Assembly: GCF_001519055.1 (NCBI RefSeq)
Contig: NZ_KQ954286.1
Span: forward strand, 490,687 to 554,686
DNA: 64,000 nt
Source: Novosphingobium sp. Fuku2-ISO-50
GTDB lineage: Bacteria > Pseudomonadota > Alphaproteobacteria > Sphingomonadales > Sphingomonadaceae
Reading direction: 5' to 3'
Of the stretch, positions 43,638-53,282 are shown piece after piece. Both the position numbers and the translations under genes were made by a program. Position 1 is the first letter of the stretch; the number at the start of each line of letters is the position of its first letter. The notes beneath the pieces are model-generated. The model worked only from the letters and a program-made list of their open reading frames with translations. It did not search any database and was not told the origin of the DNA.

Positions 43638-44405
43638 TCATTCAGTCGGATTGAGCGGTTTCATCATCGCAGAAAGCTCTTCGTCGGTTGGAAAAGTTAG
43701 CGAAGCGAATTGCTCAACCTTAAAATATTTCTTGGTCACTGGGCCAAACTTGGCCGCAACCGATCTTGATAGTCGAACATCTTCGTCTAGCCTCGCATCC
43801 AAACCCAACGCGACATTGTTTAAAGGGATCGTATACGGCAAAAAACTGACAGCCTCTTCCGGTGTAAGTGTTGTCGAACCTATCTGACCATCGAAAGCCA
43901 CGGGCTTTGGGCCAACGCGAAGAAACTCGCTTCGCATCATGCAATATTCTTGGAATGCCGCCGACGATGACGCATGCCGGACCGCCAGAAGCATCATATC
44001 CTGCATAAAATCAAATTCGCCTGCAGCCGCAAAGACGGCCATTTCGTCAGCAGTAAAGCGAATGGCACCTTCGTCAGTCTCTCCAATCATCGGAATCAAC
44101 ACCTGCCATGGGTCCATGTGAGCTCGGCTCGGATCCTCGCGAACTGCCATACAAGATTTAACGTGGATTCTTAGACCTATAGTGCTGTTTATAATGTAAA
44201 TTAGCTTCACAGCTGTTGAAAATGCACGTGCCTTTTGGTCATCGATGCGCTGCGTTGCATCCCGACTAAGTGTCTCATCCGATTGACGTTTGGCCAACAG
44301 CCAAGCGGGGATACCCCCAGCCAATGCGCCGATCACACCACCAAGGATTGCGGGAACCAAATCCCAGTATTCTGCCAACTGACCGCATTTCGCTGATATA
44401 GACAT
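43638..44405 (-). CDS. Orphan single-pass membrane protein in AT-richer DNA
   Basis: I do not recognise a family. The product has 255 residues with one N-terminal membrane helix (WDLVPAILGGVIGALAGGIP, about 14-33) followed by a charged juxtamembrane helix (LLAKRQSDETLSRD) and a soluble remainder without known motifs. The local GC content is visibly lower than in neighbours and rare codons (AAA, ATA, TTA) are frequent, suggesting recent acquisition. It lies between the GST gene and queA, on the same strand as queA but 128 bp downstream of its stop. No mobile element is next to it. Confidence 0.7.
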   Translation of the reverse strand: MSISAKCGQLAEYWDLVPAILGGVIGALAGGIPAWLLAKRQSDETLSRDATQRIDDQKARAFSTAVKLIYIINSTIGLRIHVKSCMAVREDPSRAHMDPWQVLIPMIGETDEGAIRFTADEMAVFAAAGEFDFMQDMMLLAVRHASSSAAFQEYCMMRSEFLRVGPKPVAFDGQIGSTTLTPEEAVSFLPYTIPLNNVALGLDARLDEDVRLSRSVAAKFGPVTKKYFKVEQFASLTFPTDEELSAMMKPLNPTE

Positions 44406-44533
44406 GAACCTTATATGCGCGACTCAGTGCTATTCTTCAATGCAGCGTCTATCCAATTGGCCTGACCCAACATCAATTCAATCGGGAAGAAACGACAGAA
44501 GGGCTGGTGGAGACAGCTCAAGCCAATACCGCC

Positions 44534-45568
44534 TTATCCGTTCGGCAACAGCAAGCTGGCATCGCCATAGCTGTAAAAGCGGTAGTGGTCGGCGATGGCA
44601 TGGGCATAGACCGCCTGCATCCGCTCCAGCCCCATCAGCGCGCTGACCAGCATGAACAGCGTCGAACGCGGCAGATGGAAATTGGTCATCAACCCATCGA
44701 TCGCGCGGAAGCGATAGCCCGGCGTGATGAAAATCGAGGTGTCGCCCGCAAAGGGCCGGATCACCCCATCTTCGCCGGTCGCGCTTTCGAGCAGGCGCAG
44801 GCTGGTCGTGCCGACCGCGATGATCCGCCCGCCCTGCCCCCGCGCCGCGTTGAGCCGGTCGGCTGTGTCGGGCTCGATCCGGCCCCATTCGGCATGCATC
44901 GCGTGGGATTGCGTATCGTCGGCCTTGACCGGCAGGAATGTCCCCGCGCCGACATGGAGCGTCAGCGTTTCATGCCCGATCCCGGCCTCGGCCAGGGCAG
45001 CAAGCAGGCCCGGCGTGAAATGGAGCGCGGCGGTCGGCGCGGCGACCGCCCCGTCGCGCGCGGCAAACATCGTCTGATAATCGCTGCGGTCGGCCTCGTC
45101 GGTTGCCCGCTTGCCCGCGATATAGGGCGGCAAGGGCATGCGCCCGGCACGTTCGAGCAGGACTTCGACCGGTTCATTCCCGGCAAAGGCGAGGGTCCAG
45201 CTGCCGTCATCGTGGCGCGTTTCGGCCAGCGCGGTGACATCGGCGCCAAATGCGATCACATCGCCGGGATGCAGGCGCTTGGCATTGCGGACAAACGCCT
45301 GCCAGCGCCGCAAGTCTATCCGCTTGTGCAGCGTCGCGCCGATCCGCGCCTCGCCGCGCCGACCTTCGAGCTGCGCCGGGATGACGCGCGTGTCGTTGAA
45401 CACCAGCACGTCGCCCTTGCGCAGCAACTGCGGCAAGTCGCTGACCCGGCGATCATCGAAAGGCCCCTCGCCTGCGACATGCAACAGCCGCGCAGAATCG
45501 CGCGGCCGTGCCGGGCGCAACGCAATGCGGTCCGTCGGCAGATCGAAATCGAACAGATCAACCCGCAT
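44534..45568 (-). CDS. queA: S-adenosylmethionine:tRNA ribosyltransferase-isomerase
   Basis: Transfers and rearranges the ribosyl part of SAM onto preQ1 in tRNA to give epoxyqueuosine. The 344-residue sequence shows the QueA hallmarks [33 protein letters not shown], the [11 protein letters not shown] stretch and [16 protein letters not shown]. It is preceded on the same strand by the cyclophilin gene (24-bp gap), so it belongs to the xseB-ispA-coaD-ppi-queA series. tgt, which normally follows queA, is displaced downstream beyond 40.7 kb. Confidence 0.97.
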   Translation of the reverse strand: MRVDLFDFDLPTDRIALRPARPRDSARLLHVAGEGPFDDRRVSDLPQLLRKGDVLVFNDTRVIPAQLEGRRGEARIGATLHKRIDLRRWQAFVRNAKRLHPGDVIAFGADVTALAETRHDDGSWTLAFAGNEPVEVLLERAGRMPLPPYIAGKRATDEADRSDYQTMFAARDGAVAAPTAALHFTPGLLAALAEAGIGHETLTLHVGAGTFLPVKADDTQSHAMHAEWGRIEPDTADRLNAARGQGGRIIAVGTTSLRLLESATGEDGVIRPFAGDTSIFITPGYRFRAIDGLMTNFHLPRSTLFMLVSALMGLERMQAVYAHAIADHYRFYSYGDASLLLPNG

Positions 45569-45592
45569 CGGCAGGCACCGGCATCATGCGGC

Positions 45593-46312
45593 TCAATGCG
45601 CCTTGGAATGGTTGAGCATGTCGGCGGTGATCGAAGTCGGCGCAGGCGTTGCGGCCTGCGGCGGCGGTGCCGGCTTGTTGTCGGCGGCGATCGAGGCCTG
45701 AATGATGCGCGTCGGGTGCGCGGGCGGTTCGCCGCGCGCGATGCTGTCCGCCGTGGACATGCCCGAAATCACCCGCCCGAAATTGGTATATTTCCGGTCG
45801 AGCGCCGAGCGCGGATAAAAGACGATGAAGAACTGGCTGTTGGCCGAATTGGGATCGTCGGTGCGCGCCATCGACACAGTGCCCCGGCCATGGGGCACAT
45901 CGTTGAATTCGGCGGCGAGATCGGGCAGCTTTGACCCGCCCTGGCCCGTGCCGGTCGGATCGCCGGTCTGTGCCATGAATCCGTCGATCACCCGGTGGAA
46001 GATGATCCCGTCATAAAAACCCTGACGCACCAGCGTCTTGATCCGCTCGATATGGTGCGGCGCCCATTGCGGCATCAGCCGGATCGCGATGCGCCCGCCA
46101 TTCGACAGATAAAGCACCAGGACGTTTTCGGGATCATGGCTTTCATCAGGATCGATCGCATACTGGATCGCGTTCGACGAAACGACGCGGTCGACCTTGA
46201 ACGGCTTCACCTCATCCTTGGCACTCTTCTGCTGGGCAAAAGCCGGCGCGGCCACGAGCGCGGCGGCCATCACGGCGCCGGACACAAAAGAGGCGAGCAC
46301 GCGAAAACGCAT
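45593..46312 (-). CDS. Periplasmic cyclophilin-type peptidyl-prolyl isomerase
   Basis: Accelerates proline isomerisation in exported proteins. The 239-residue product has a Sec signal peptide (MRFRVLASFVSGAVMAAAL, cut near AFAQ), then a cyclophilin domain with FYDGIIFHRVIDGFMAQTGDPTGTGQGG and the active-site residues in MARTDDPNSANSQFFI and NFGRVISGM. An extra N-terminal stretch of about 45 residues and a Pro/Ala tail flank the domain. ATG 46312 opens the signal peptide; a longer upstream frame has none. It lies between coaD (125-bp gap) and queA. Confidence 0.93.
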   Translation of the reverse strand: MRFRVLASFVSGAVMAAALVAAPAFAQQKSAKDEVKPFKVDRVVSSNAIQYAIDPDESHDPENVLVLYLSNGGRIAIRLMPQWAPHHIERIKTLVRQGFYDGIIFHRVIDGFMAQTGDPTGTGQGGSKLPDLAAEFNDVPHGRGTVSMARTDDPNSANSQFFIVFYPRSALDRKYTNFGRVISGMSTADSIARGEPPAHPTRIIQASIAADNKPAPPPQAATPAPTSITADMLNHSKAH

Positions 46313-46437
46313 CAAGGACCATCCTGTCGAAAGTTGTGCCTCGCGGATAGGCGAGCCGGGCTGAGCCTGCAATGAACAATTCTTGATCAAAATCGGCGAA
46401 AGAGCGGATTTTGACGGCAGCGCCGGGCTGGCGCCGT

Positions 46438-46959
46438 TCAATAATCGCCCAGCCGCCCTTGCGCCTCGACCCGCGCCACGACTTCATCGCGCACAGACGG
46501 GGATACGAACTGGGTGATGTCGCCACCAAACATCGCGATTTCCTTGACCAGTTTCGATGCGATCGGCTGCAGGCTGACATCGGCCATCAGAAACACCGTC
46601 TCGATCCGGTTGTTGAGCTGCTGGTTCATCCCCGCCATCTGATATTCGTATTCGAAATCCGCGACCGCGCGCAGGCCCCGCACGATCACGTTGGCGCCCT
46701 GATGCTCGGCAAATTTCATCAACAGCGCGTTGAATCCGGTGACATCGACATTGGCGATGCCCTGTTCGGACACTTCGCGCCGGACCATGGCAATACGCTC
46801 GTCGGGGCTGAACATCGGGTTTTTCGACATATTGGTCGTCACCCCGATGATCAGGCGATCGACCAGCTTTGCCCCGCGCCGGATAATATCCAGATGCCCG
46901 CGCGTGATCGGATCGAATGTGCCGGGATAGACCCCGATCCGTTCCTTATGTCCTGCCAC
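46438..46959 (-). CDS. coaD: Phosphopantetheine adenylyltransferase
   Basis: Fourth step of coenzyme A synthesis, joining ATP and 4'-phosphopantetheine. The 173-residue protein has the nucleotidyltransferase motif TFDPITRGH at residues about 12-20, RGLRAVADFEYEYQM, and the second signature SLQPIASKLVKEIAMFGGD. The start is GTG 46959 preceded by GGAGAGG on the minus strand; no conserved ATG exists. It lies 40 bp downstream of ispA in the same direction. Confidence 0.96.
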   Translation of the reverse strand: MAGHKERIGVYPGTFDPITRGHLDIIRRGAKLVDRLIIGVTTNMSKNPMFSPDERIAMVRREVSEQGIANVDVTGFNALLMKFAEHQGANVIVRGLRAVADFEYEYQMAGMNQQLNNRIETVFLMADVSLQPIASKLVKEIAMFGGDITQFVSPSVRDEVVARVEAQGRLGDY

Positions 46960-46999
46960 GTGAAATCCTCTCCATTCCGGTGACGGCCAAAAAAATTGT

Positions 47000-47908
47000 C
47001 TAGCGATCGCGCTCGACGATGAACCGCGCGATCGCGCGCAACAGATCGGCCTCTTCGCCATGCGATCCGAGATAGCCGATCGCCTGATCGACCAGCATGT
47101 GCGCCTGCGCGCGGGCGCGATCGGGGCCAAGCAACGACACGAAGGTCTGTTTGCCGGCGGCCTCGTCCTTGCGCAGCGCCTTGCCCGCCGCCGCCTCGTC
47201 GCCTTCGGTATCGATCAGGTCGTCGATAATCTGAAACGCCAGCCCGATGTCACGCGCATAGCCGCGCAAATGCGACCGCCCTTCCGCCGACAGCCGCCCC
47301 AGAATCGCGCCCATTTCGACCGCCGCGCTCAGCAGTGCCCCGGTCTTGAGCTGTTGCAGGCGGGTTACGGTGGCAAGGTCGAACGATGTCGTTTCGGCGA
47401 CCATGTCCATCATCTGCCCGCCGGCCATGCCCGCCGCCCCGCTTGCCGTGGCCAGCGTGCGCACGAGCTCGATGCGGGTAAACGGATCGCCGATCAGCGC
47501 CGGATCGGCAAGAATCTCGAACGCCAGCGCATGGAGCGCATCGCCCGCAAGCACAGCCGTCGCCTCGTCGAAGGCAACATGCACCGTCGGCTTGCCATGG
47601 CGCAGCGCGTCATCATCCATGCACGGCAGGTCATCATGGATCAGCGAATAGACGTGGATCGCCTCGATCGCACAACCGACGCGAATCGCGATATGGCGGT
47701 CGACCCCGAACAATCCCGCCACCGCCATCACCAGCAAGGGGCGCAACCGCTTCCCCCCGCCGATCGCGGCATAGCGCATCGCCTGATAGAGCCGATCGCG
47801 CGCGTCGCCCGGAACCGGCAACAGCGTGTCGAAACAGACATCGACTTCGCGCGCGATGCGCACAAGCGCGTCGGCCAAAAGCGGTTCGGGCCCTTCGCCG
47901 AGCGTCAT
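47000..47908 (-). CDS. ispA: Farnesyl/geranyl diphosphate synthase (polyprenyl synthetase)
   Basis: Condenses isopentenyl diphosphate with allylic diphosphates, mainly to farnesyl diphosphate. The 302-residue sequence has GGGKRLRPLLV, the first aspartate-rich motif in LIHDDLPCMDDD, the GQMMDM segment, and the second motif in AFQIIDDLID. The small residues before the first motif fit a short-chain product. ATG 47908 lies 5 bp after xseB, forming the classical xseB-ispA pair; dxs, often next, is not in the window. Confidence 0.93.
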   Translation of the reverse strand: MTLGEGPEPLLADALVRIAREVDVCFDTLLPVPGDARDRLYQAMRYAAIGGGKRLRPLLVMAVAGLFGVDRHIAIRVGCAIEAIHVYSLIHDDLPCMDDDALRHGKPTVHVAFDEATAVLAGDALHALAFEILADPALIGDPFTRIELVRTLATASGAAGMAGGQMMDMVAETTSFDLATVTRLQQLKTGALLSAAVEMGAILGRLSAEGRSHLRGYARDIGLAFQIIDDLIDTEGDEAAAGKALRKDEAAGKQTFVSLLGPDRARAQAHMLVDQAIGYLGSHGEEADLLRAIARFIVERDR

Positions 47909-47913
47909 CGCGT

Positions 47914-48165
47914 TCAAGCCGGAGCTTCGTCGAACGGCCTGGTCGCTGCGGCGCGGCCATCCCGGTCGGCCACGATCGCCTCGATTCGCGCTTGCGCCGC
48001 ATCGAGCCGCGCCTGGCAATGCGCGCGCAAGGCATCGCCGCGGGCATAGAGCGCAATCGATTCGTCGAGCGGCGCCTCGCCGCTTTCAAGGCGTCGCACG
48101 ACATCCTCAAGGGCTTTGAGCGCTTCTTCGAAGGATAGCGCGGCGATCTCGGTCTGGCTGGTCAT
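47914..48165 (-). CDS. xseB: Exodeoxyribonuclease VII small subunit
   Basis: Accessory subunit of the single-strand-specific exonuclease VII. The 83-residue helical protein shows SFEEALKALEDVVRRLESGEAPLDESIALYARG, the family core. ATG 48165 is used, though the preceding GTG 48168 is possible. It is the first gene of the minus-strand series leading to queA. The large subunit xseA is not in this window. Confidence 0.95.
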   Translation of the reverse strand: MTSQTEIAALSFEEALKALEDVVRRLESGEAPLDESIALYARGDALRAHCQARLDAAQARIEAIVADRDGRAAATRPFDEAPA

Positions 48166-48282
48166 CACAGCGACAATTGACGGCCCGCGCGGGGCTGGTC
48201 AAGCCTGTCGCCGGGCACAATCGCACGGCAGCGCGCAACAGGCTGATTCGGCGAGAGCGGAAACGGCCAGGGGGAGGACACC

Positions 48283-48939
48283 ATGTTCATCGGACATTAT
48301 GCACCGGCCTTTCTGGCCTCGGGAACGCGCCAGGGCCCGCCGCTGTGGCTGGGCGCCGTGGCGACGCAAGCGATCGACCTTGCCTTTTTCAGCTTTGCCC
48401 TCATGGGAATCGAACATTATCGCCTGATCGCCGGGGCCACAGCGTCCAACTGGCTCGATCTTTACGACATGCCCTATACGCACAGTCTGGTGGGCGCGGC
48501 ATGCTGGGGGCTGGCGCTGGGGCTCGTGACGCTGGCGGTCTGGCGCAACCGGGCCATGGCGGCGATCGTTGCCGCGCTGGTGGTATCGCACTGGCTGCTC
48601 GATCTCCTCGTCCATCGCCCCGATCTGACGCTGGCGGGCCGCCCGCCGCTGCTCGGGCTTGGCCTGTGGAATGCCCCATGGCTTGAAAAACCGCTGGAAC
48701 TGGCGATCACGTTTGGCTCGCTGGCGTTCTATATCCGGCGCACGCAGGCCATTTCGCGCTGGGCCTTGCCGGCGCTCGGGCTGCTGATTGCCGAGCTCGC
48801 AGTGTTTCAGGCGATCGACTGGTTCGGCGCGCGCACCACCCGGGTCGAAGCGGGGCAACAGGGCCTGGCGCTGTTCGCTTATGCCATGGTGATCCTGGCG
48901 ACGGCACTCGTCGGTGCGACCCGGCGCATTCGCGCGTAA
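48283..48939 (+). CDS. Multi-pass membrane protein, YdjM-like
   Basis: The protein has 218 residues with about six hydrophobic segments. The start MFIGHYAPAFLASG, a membrane-embedded DMPYTHSLVGA and HWLLDLLVHRPDL recall the YdjM/YfhO-type inner-membrane family once called metal-dependent hydrolases, in which such His and Asp residues are conserved. No activity has been shown. GGGGAGG five bases before the ATG is a strong ribosome site. It lies alone between divergent xseB and purL. Confidence 0.7.
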   Translation: MFIGHYAPAFLASGTRQGPPLWLGAVATQAIDLAFFSFALMGIEHYRLIAGATASNWLDLYDMPYTHSLVGAACWGLALGLVTLAVWRNRAMAAIVAALVVSHWLLDLLVHRPDLTLAGRPPLLGLGLWNAPWLEKPLELAITFGSLAFYIRRTQAISRWALPALGLLIAELAVFQAIDWFGARTTRVEAGQQGLALFAYAMVILATALVGATRRIRA

Positions 48940-48984
48940 AAAACGGGGTGCAACTTTGCCGCGCCATGGTCTAGAGCCCCGCGC

Positions 48985-51186
48985 ATGTCTGCACAACAAA
49001 GCGCCATCACCGCCGAGACCGTCGCCGCCCACGGGTTTACCGAGGACGAATACGCCCGTGTGCTTCACGCGCTGGGGCGAGAGCCCAATCTGGTCGAACT
49101 GGGCATCTTTTCGGTCATGTGGTCGGAACACTGCTCGTACAAGTCGAGCCGTCTCCATCTCAAAAAGCTGCCGACGAGCGCCCCCTGGGTGATCTGCGGC
49201 CCGGGCGAAAACGCGGGGGTGATCGACATCGGCGACGGACAGGCGGCGATCTTCAAGATGGAGAGCCACAACCACCCGAGCTATATCGAGCCCTATCAGG
49301 GCGCGGCGACCGGGGTCGGCGGCATCTTGCGCGATGTGTTCACGATGGGCGCGCGGCCCGTTGCCAACCTGAACGCGCTGCGCTTTGGCCGCCCCGATCA
49401 TCCGAAGATGAAGCATCTGGTAAAAGGCGTGGTCGCGGGAATCGGCGGCTACGGCAATTGCGTCGGCGTGCCCACGGTCGGCGGCGAGACCAATTTTCAC
49501 AAGGCCTATGACGGCAACATCCTGGTCAACGCGATGACCGTGGGCGTCGCCGATCAGGATCGCATTTTCTATTCGGCGGCGACGGGCCTCGGCAATCCGA
49601 TCGTCTATGTCGGATCGAAGACCGGGCGCGACGGCATCCACGGCGCGACCATGGCCAGCGCCGATTTCGACGACAAGAGCGACGAAAAGCGCCCGACCGT
49701 GCAAGTCGGCGATGCGTTCACCGAAAAGCTGCTGATCGAGGCCTGCCTCGAATTGATGGCGACCGATGCGATCGTCGCGATTCAGGACATGGGCGCGGCG
49801 GGGCTGACATCGAGCTCGGTCGAAATGGCCAGCAAGGGCGGCGCCGGGATCCGGCTCGACATGAACATGGTGCCGTGCCGCGAAGAAGGCATGACGCCGT
49901 ATGAAATGATGCTGTCGGAAAGCCAGGAGCGCATGCTCATGGTGCTGAAGCCCGGCAAGGAGCCGATGGCCGAAGCGATTTTCCGCAAGTGGGAGCTCGA
50001 TTTCGCAGTGATCGGCGAAGTGACTGATACCGGGCACATGGTGCTGGAATGGAACGGCGAGGTCGTTTGCGACATCCCGCTCGACCCGCTTGCCGACGAA
50101 GCCCCGCTCTATGACCGCCCACACCTTTCGCTGGCCGATTACAAGGCCTGGGCGGCGGTTCCGGCGCTCGGCGATCTGCCCGAAAGCGGCGATCTCGGGG
50201 CCGATCTGATTACGCTGATCGGCTGTCCCGATCTTGCCAGCCGTCGCTGGATCTGGGAACAATATGACAGCCAGGTCGGCGCCGACACGTTGCAGAAATC
50301 GGGCGGCGATGCGGCCGTCGTGCGCGTGCACGACAGCGCCAAGGCGCTGGCGATCACCACCGATTGCACCCCGCGCTATTGCTATGCCGATCCTTATGAA
50401 GGCGGCAAGCAGGCGGTCGCGGAAACCTGGCGCAATCTCTGCGCGGTCGGCGCAACGCCGCTGGCGATCACCAATTGCCTCAATTTCGCCAATCCGCAGC
50501 GGCCCGAAATCATGGCGCAGATCGTCGAGGCGCTGAACGGCATGGGCGATGCGTGCCGCGCGCTCGATTACCCGATCGTGTCGGGCAATGTCTCGCTGTA
50601 CAACGAATCCAAGGCGACCGGCGGCGGCAGTGCGATCCTGCCCACCCCGGCCATCGGCGGCGTCGGGCTGATGCTCGATTACGAGACCATGGCGACGATC
50701 CGCTTCAAGGGCGAAGGCCACGCGATCTGGCTGATCGGCGGGCCGGAAAGCGGCGGCCATCTCGGCCAGTCGCTCTATGCGCGCGAACTTCATGGGCAGG
50801 AAGCCGGCGCTCCCCCGCCGGTCGATCTGATCGAAGAACGCCGCAACGGCGAATTCGTGCGGGAACTGATTGCCGATGGCCGCGTCAGCGCGGTGCATGA
50901 TGTGTCGGACGGCGGCCTGCTCGTCGCGCTTGCCGAAATGGCGATGGCCGGCGGCATCGGCTGCACCATCGATGCCCTGGCCGATGCGGCAAGCGCATTC
51001 GGCGAAGATCAGAGCCGCTATGTGGTGACCACCCCCGCCGATGCCGCGCTTTCGGCACCGGGCGTTGCCGTGCGCCGCATCGGCACGACCGGCGGCGACA
51101 CGCTCAAGGGCCCCGGCTTTGCAGTCCCGATCGCGACGCTGAAAGAGCGCAACGAAGCGTTCTTCCGCGACTGGATGGAAGCCTGA
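48985..51186 (+). CDS. purL: Phosphoribosylformylglycinamidine synthase subunit PurL (small type)
   Basis: ATP-dependent amidination step of purine synthesis, with PurQ and PurS as partners. At 733 residues it is the small alphaproteobacterial/Gram-positive type without a fused glutaminase. Signatures include [39 protein letters not shown], and the second AIRS half with NCLNFANP and [13 protein letters not shown]. purS and purQ, often directly upstream, are absent here, so PurL is unlinked. The gene is followed by a repeat-bearing gap. Confidence 0.97.
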   Translation: MSAQQSAITAETVAAHGFTEDEYARVLHALGREPNLVELGIFSVMWSEHCSYKSSRLHLKKLPTSAPWVICGPGENAGVIDIGDGQAAIFKMESHNHPSYIEPYQGAATGVGGILRDVFTMGARPVANLNALRFGRPDHPKMKHLVKGVVAGIGGYGNCVGVPTVGGETNFHKAYDGNILVNAMTVGVADQDRIFYSAATGLGNPIVYVGSKTGRDGIHGATMASADFDDKSDEKRPTVQVGDAFTEKLLIEACLELMATDAIVAIQDMGAAGLTSSSVEMASKGGAGIRLDMNMVPCREEGMTPYEMMLSESQERMLMVLKPGKEPMAEAIFRKWELDFAVIGEVTDTGHMVLEWNGEVVCDIPLDPLADEAPLYDRPHLSLADYKAWAAVPALGDLPESGDLGADLITLIGCPDLASRRWIWEQYDSQVGADTLQKSGGDAAVVRVHDSAKALAITTDCTPRYCYADPYEGGKQAVAETWRNLCAVGATPLAITNCLNFANPQRPEIMAQIVEALNGMGDACRALDYPIVSGNVSLYNESKATGGGSAILPTPAIGGVGLMLDYETMATIRFKGEGHAIWLIGGPESGGHLGQSLYARELHGQEAGAPPPVDLIEERRNGEFVRELIADGRVSAVHDVSDGGLLVALAEMAMAGGIGCTIDALADAASAFGEDQSRYVVTTPADAALSAPGVAVRRIGTTGGDTLKGPGFAVPIATLKERNEAFFRDWMEA

Positions 51187-51267
51187 CCGACAAAAGCCCA
51201 TCCCCGTATGGGGCTACCTGCTTCACATATCTCAATTGCGCATATTTTATGCATGGTTATCAAATAG

Positions 51268-51378
51268 GTCCGCTCGTCCAGAGCTTGCCAAAGGACGCGC
51301 ACCGAGGCCTGCGCGGCGCACTTACCTCGTCACCTGACCAACCGTCGCGCGCGTCCTTCGACAAGCTCTGGACAAGCG
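51268..51378. repeat. Inverted-repeat element, family A copy 2
   Basis: The left arm 51268-51300 and the right arm 51349-51378 are complementary apart from three mismatches over 30 bp. The right arm core is GTCCTTCGACAAGCTCTGGA, clearly related to the element at 31877-31990. The remainder of the 325-bp gap (51187-51511) between purL and coq4 shows no gene. Confidence 0.8.
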
Positions 51379-51511
51379 TATGCTTCTGAAAAAACAGTAA
51401 TATATCTCAATGCGCGGCCGGGCTTCCGCTGCAACCCGAATACCGCGCGTGCGGACGGCACAGGTTCGATGACCCGATGTGTAATTGCCATCCCTGCGAC
51501 GGGGCAGGAAA

Positions 51512-52339
51512 TCACGCGGTCAGCGCTTGGCCTTGCGTCGTCGGCGCCTTGCCGAGCAGATCATAGGGATCGATGCCCATTGACCGCCAAATGGCATGCG
51601 CGCGGTGATAATGGCGCGCCGGGGTGATGTGCAACCGGCGGCGCACTTCGTCGAGCGGCAGCGGCAGCAACTCGGTGATCGCCTGCTCGCACAGCCGCGG
51701 ACAGGCCTTGCCCAGCCTTTGCCCTTCGCGAACCGCCCGCAGCACGGGCGCGTCGCTTTTCGCCGTCTTCTTGATATTGAGCGCGGCCATATAGCCGATG
51801 AACAAGTGGCCGGGGCTCGGCTGCTGGCTGTAGGTAAAAGCCAGCACGCAAGCCTCGCCCAGCGAATCGCGGCCATACCCCGTCAGCACGTGAAGCAGAT
51901 CATGCACATCGCGCAGACGGTTGAGATACCACGCGAACTGATCATCGAACTTCGGCTTGTCCTTGGCGAACTTGGCGAATTCGTCGACCAGCCCTTGCGC
52001 GGTCAGCCCTTCGCTTTCCATGAAATCGCAATAGGCATGCGCCAGCGAGCCCGGCGCCATGCGGCGCAGCGCGGCGTGATCATCAAGGATCGCCGGAAGA
52101 AACGGTTCGCGCGCGCGCAACGCCTGCCCGCGTTCGCTGCGTAACAGGCGCGTGCCCGCCGCGCGCATCCCGCGCCAGGGCAGCGCTTCGAAAATCCGGA
52201 ACACTTCCTCGGTCCGCTCCTTGTCCTTGAGCAGTTCGCGAAAGTGATGGAGCGCCTTGCCCGGACGCGTATGCAAGACCGGGCGGCGCTCGTCATAGAT
52301 CGGCAGGTCGGTTTCGACAGAGAACGGAATCGCAGTCAT
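51512..52339 (-). CDS. Coq4-family ubiquinone biosynthesis protein
   Basis: A 275-residue homologue of Coq4, a zinc-binding protein needed for ubiquinone assembly. The key motif HDLLH (146-150) is followed 11 residues later by Glu162 in LGEACVLAFTY, matching the HDxxH-x11-E zinc site. The rest is helical with no signal peptide. Recent work on mitochondria assigns Coq4 an oxidative decarboxylation of the quinone ring; by homology this protein may do the same. It is transcribed from an ATG 58 bp downstream of the serB stop, which makes a common transcript possible. Confidence 0.88.
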   Translation of the reverse strand: MTAIPFSVETDLPIYDERRPVLHTRPGKALHHFRELLKDKERTEEVFRIFEALPWRGMRAAGTRLLRSERGQALRAREPFLPAILDDHAALRRMAPGSLAHAYCDFMESEGLTAQGLVDEFAKFAKDKPKFDDQFAWYLNRLRDVHDLLHVLTGYGRDSLGEACVLAFTYSQQPSPGHLFIGYMAALNIKKTAKSDAPVLRAVREGQRLGKACPRLCEQAITELLPLPLDEVRRRLHITPARHYHRAHAIWRSMGIDPYDLLGKAPTTQGQALTA

Positions 52340-52397
52340 GGCCGGAAGTCACCCTCTTTTTTCCGGCCCTCATACTAACATCGATGTAAATAAAGCG

Positions 52398-53282
52398 TCA
52401 ATGCGTCACCCAGCGTTCGCGCGGGATACCGTAAAGGTCGAGAATCGCGGTCAGATCGCCGCGATCGATGCGCCCGGTGGCGGCTTCGCGCGCTTTGGGC
52501 TTGGCGCGATAGGCAATGCCGTGAGTCGCAGCGCGAATCATCGGAATGTCGTTGGCGCCATCGCCGGTGGCCAGGCTGACCACACCCTCGCCCAATCGTT
52601 CCGCTTCCTCGACCAGCACCGCGCGCTTGACCGTGCTGTCGACGATATCGCCGATCACATGCCCGGTCAGCACGCCATCTTCGACCGCCAGCCGGTTGCC
52701 CACCACGCGGTCAAAGCCGAGCGCTGCGGCAACGGTATCGGCAAAGGCATGAAATCCGCCGGTCACCAGCACGCAATGCGCACCATGCGCCTTCAACGTG
52801 CGCACCAGAGTCGCAGCGCCGTCCATCGGCCGGATGCGTTCGTCGAGGCACTGTTCGATCGTCGCTGCCGACAATCCCTTGAGCAAGCCGACGCGTTCGC
52901 GCAGCGCAGCGGCAAAATCGAGTTCGCCCTGCATCGCGCGCTCGGTAATCGCCGCGATATGCGCCTTGAGCCCCGCGAAATCGGCCAGTTCGTCGATGCA
53001 TTCCTGTCCGATCATGGTCGAATCCATGTCCGACACAAACAGGCCGGGCAGCGTGATCGGCGCATCGGCAATCAACAAGTCGGCATCGGGGAAATGCGCA
53101 TCGAGCACCCGGCGCAACGTCGCCGCGTCGCATTCGTCGACTTCGAGTTCGAGCACATCGGGATTCGAATCGAGCATTCCCGCGCCGACGACTTCGGCGC
53201 CGGTTTCCTCGATTTCTTCCATAGCGACCGCAAGCCGGTCTCCAAGCGTTTCTGTGTCTGCTATCAGGCGGGCTATGAGCAC
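52398..53282 (-). CDS. serB: Phosphoserine phosphatase
   Basis: HAD-superfamily enzyme that removes phosphate from phosphoserine, the last step of serine synthesis. The 294-residue protein has a variable N-terminal ACT-like part and a catalytic domain with the nucleophile Asp85 in [19 protein letters not shown], and [13 protein letters not shown] 53282 has GAGGA eight bases upstream on the minus strand and is preferred to the TTG at 53303. The start codon overlaps that of divergent miaA, so each promoter lies within the other gene. Confidence 0.94.
   Translation of the reverse strand: MLIARLIADTETLGDRLAVAMEEIEETGAEVVGAGMLDSNPDVLELEVDECDAATLRRVLDAHFPDADLLIADAPITLPGLFVSDMDSTMIGQECIDELADFAGLKAHIAAITERAMQGELDFAAALRERVGLLKGLSAATIEQCLDERIRPMDGAATLVRTLKAHGAHCVLVTGGFHAFADTVAAALGFDRVVGNRLAVEDGVLTGHVIGDIVDSTVKRAVLVEEAERLGEGVVSLATGDGANDIPMIRAATHGIAYRAKPKAREAATGRIDRGDLTAILDLYGIPRERWVTH

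Noticed and set aside
48199..51201. 1000-codon minus-strand open frame opposite purL
   Set aside because: Antisense shadow of purL, with Arg/Asp/His-rich composition and no domain signature.
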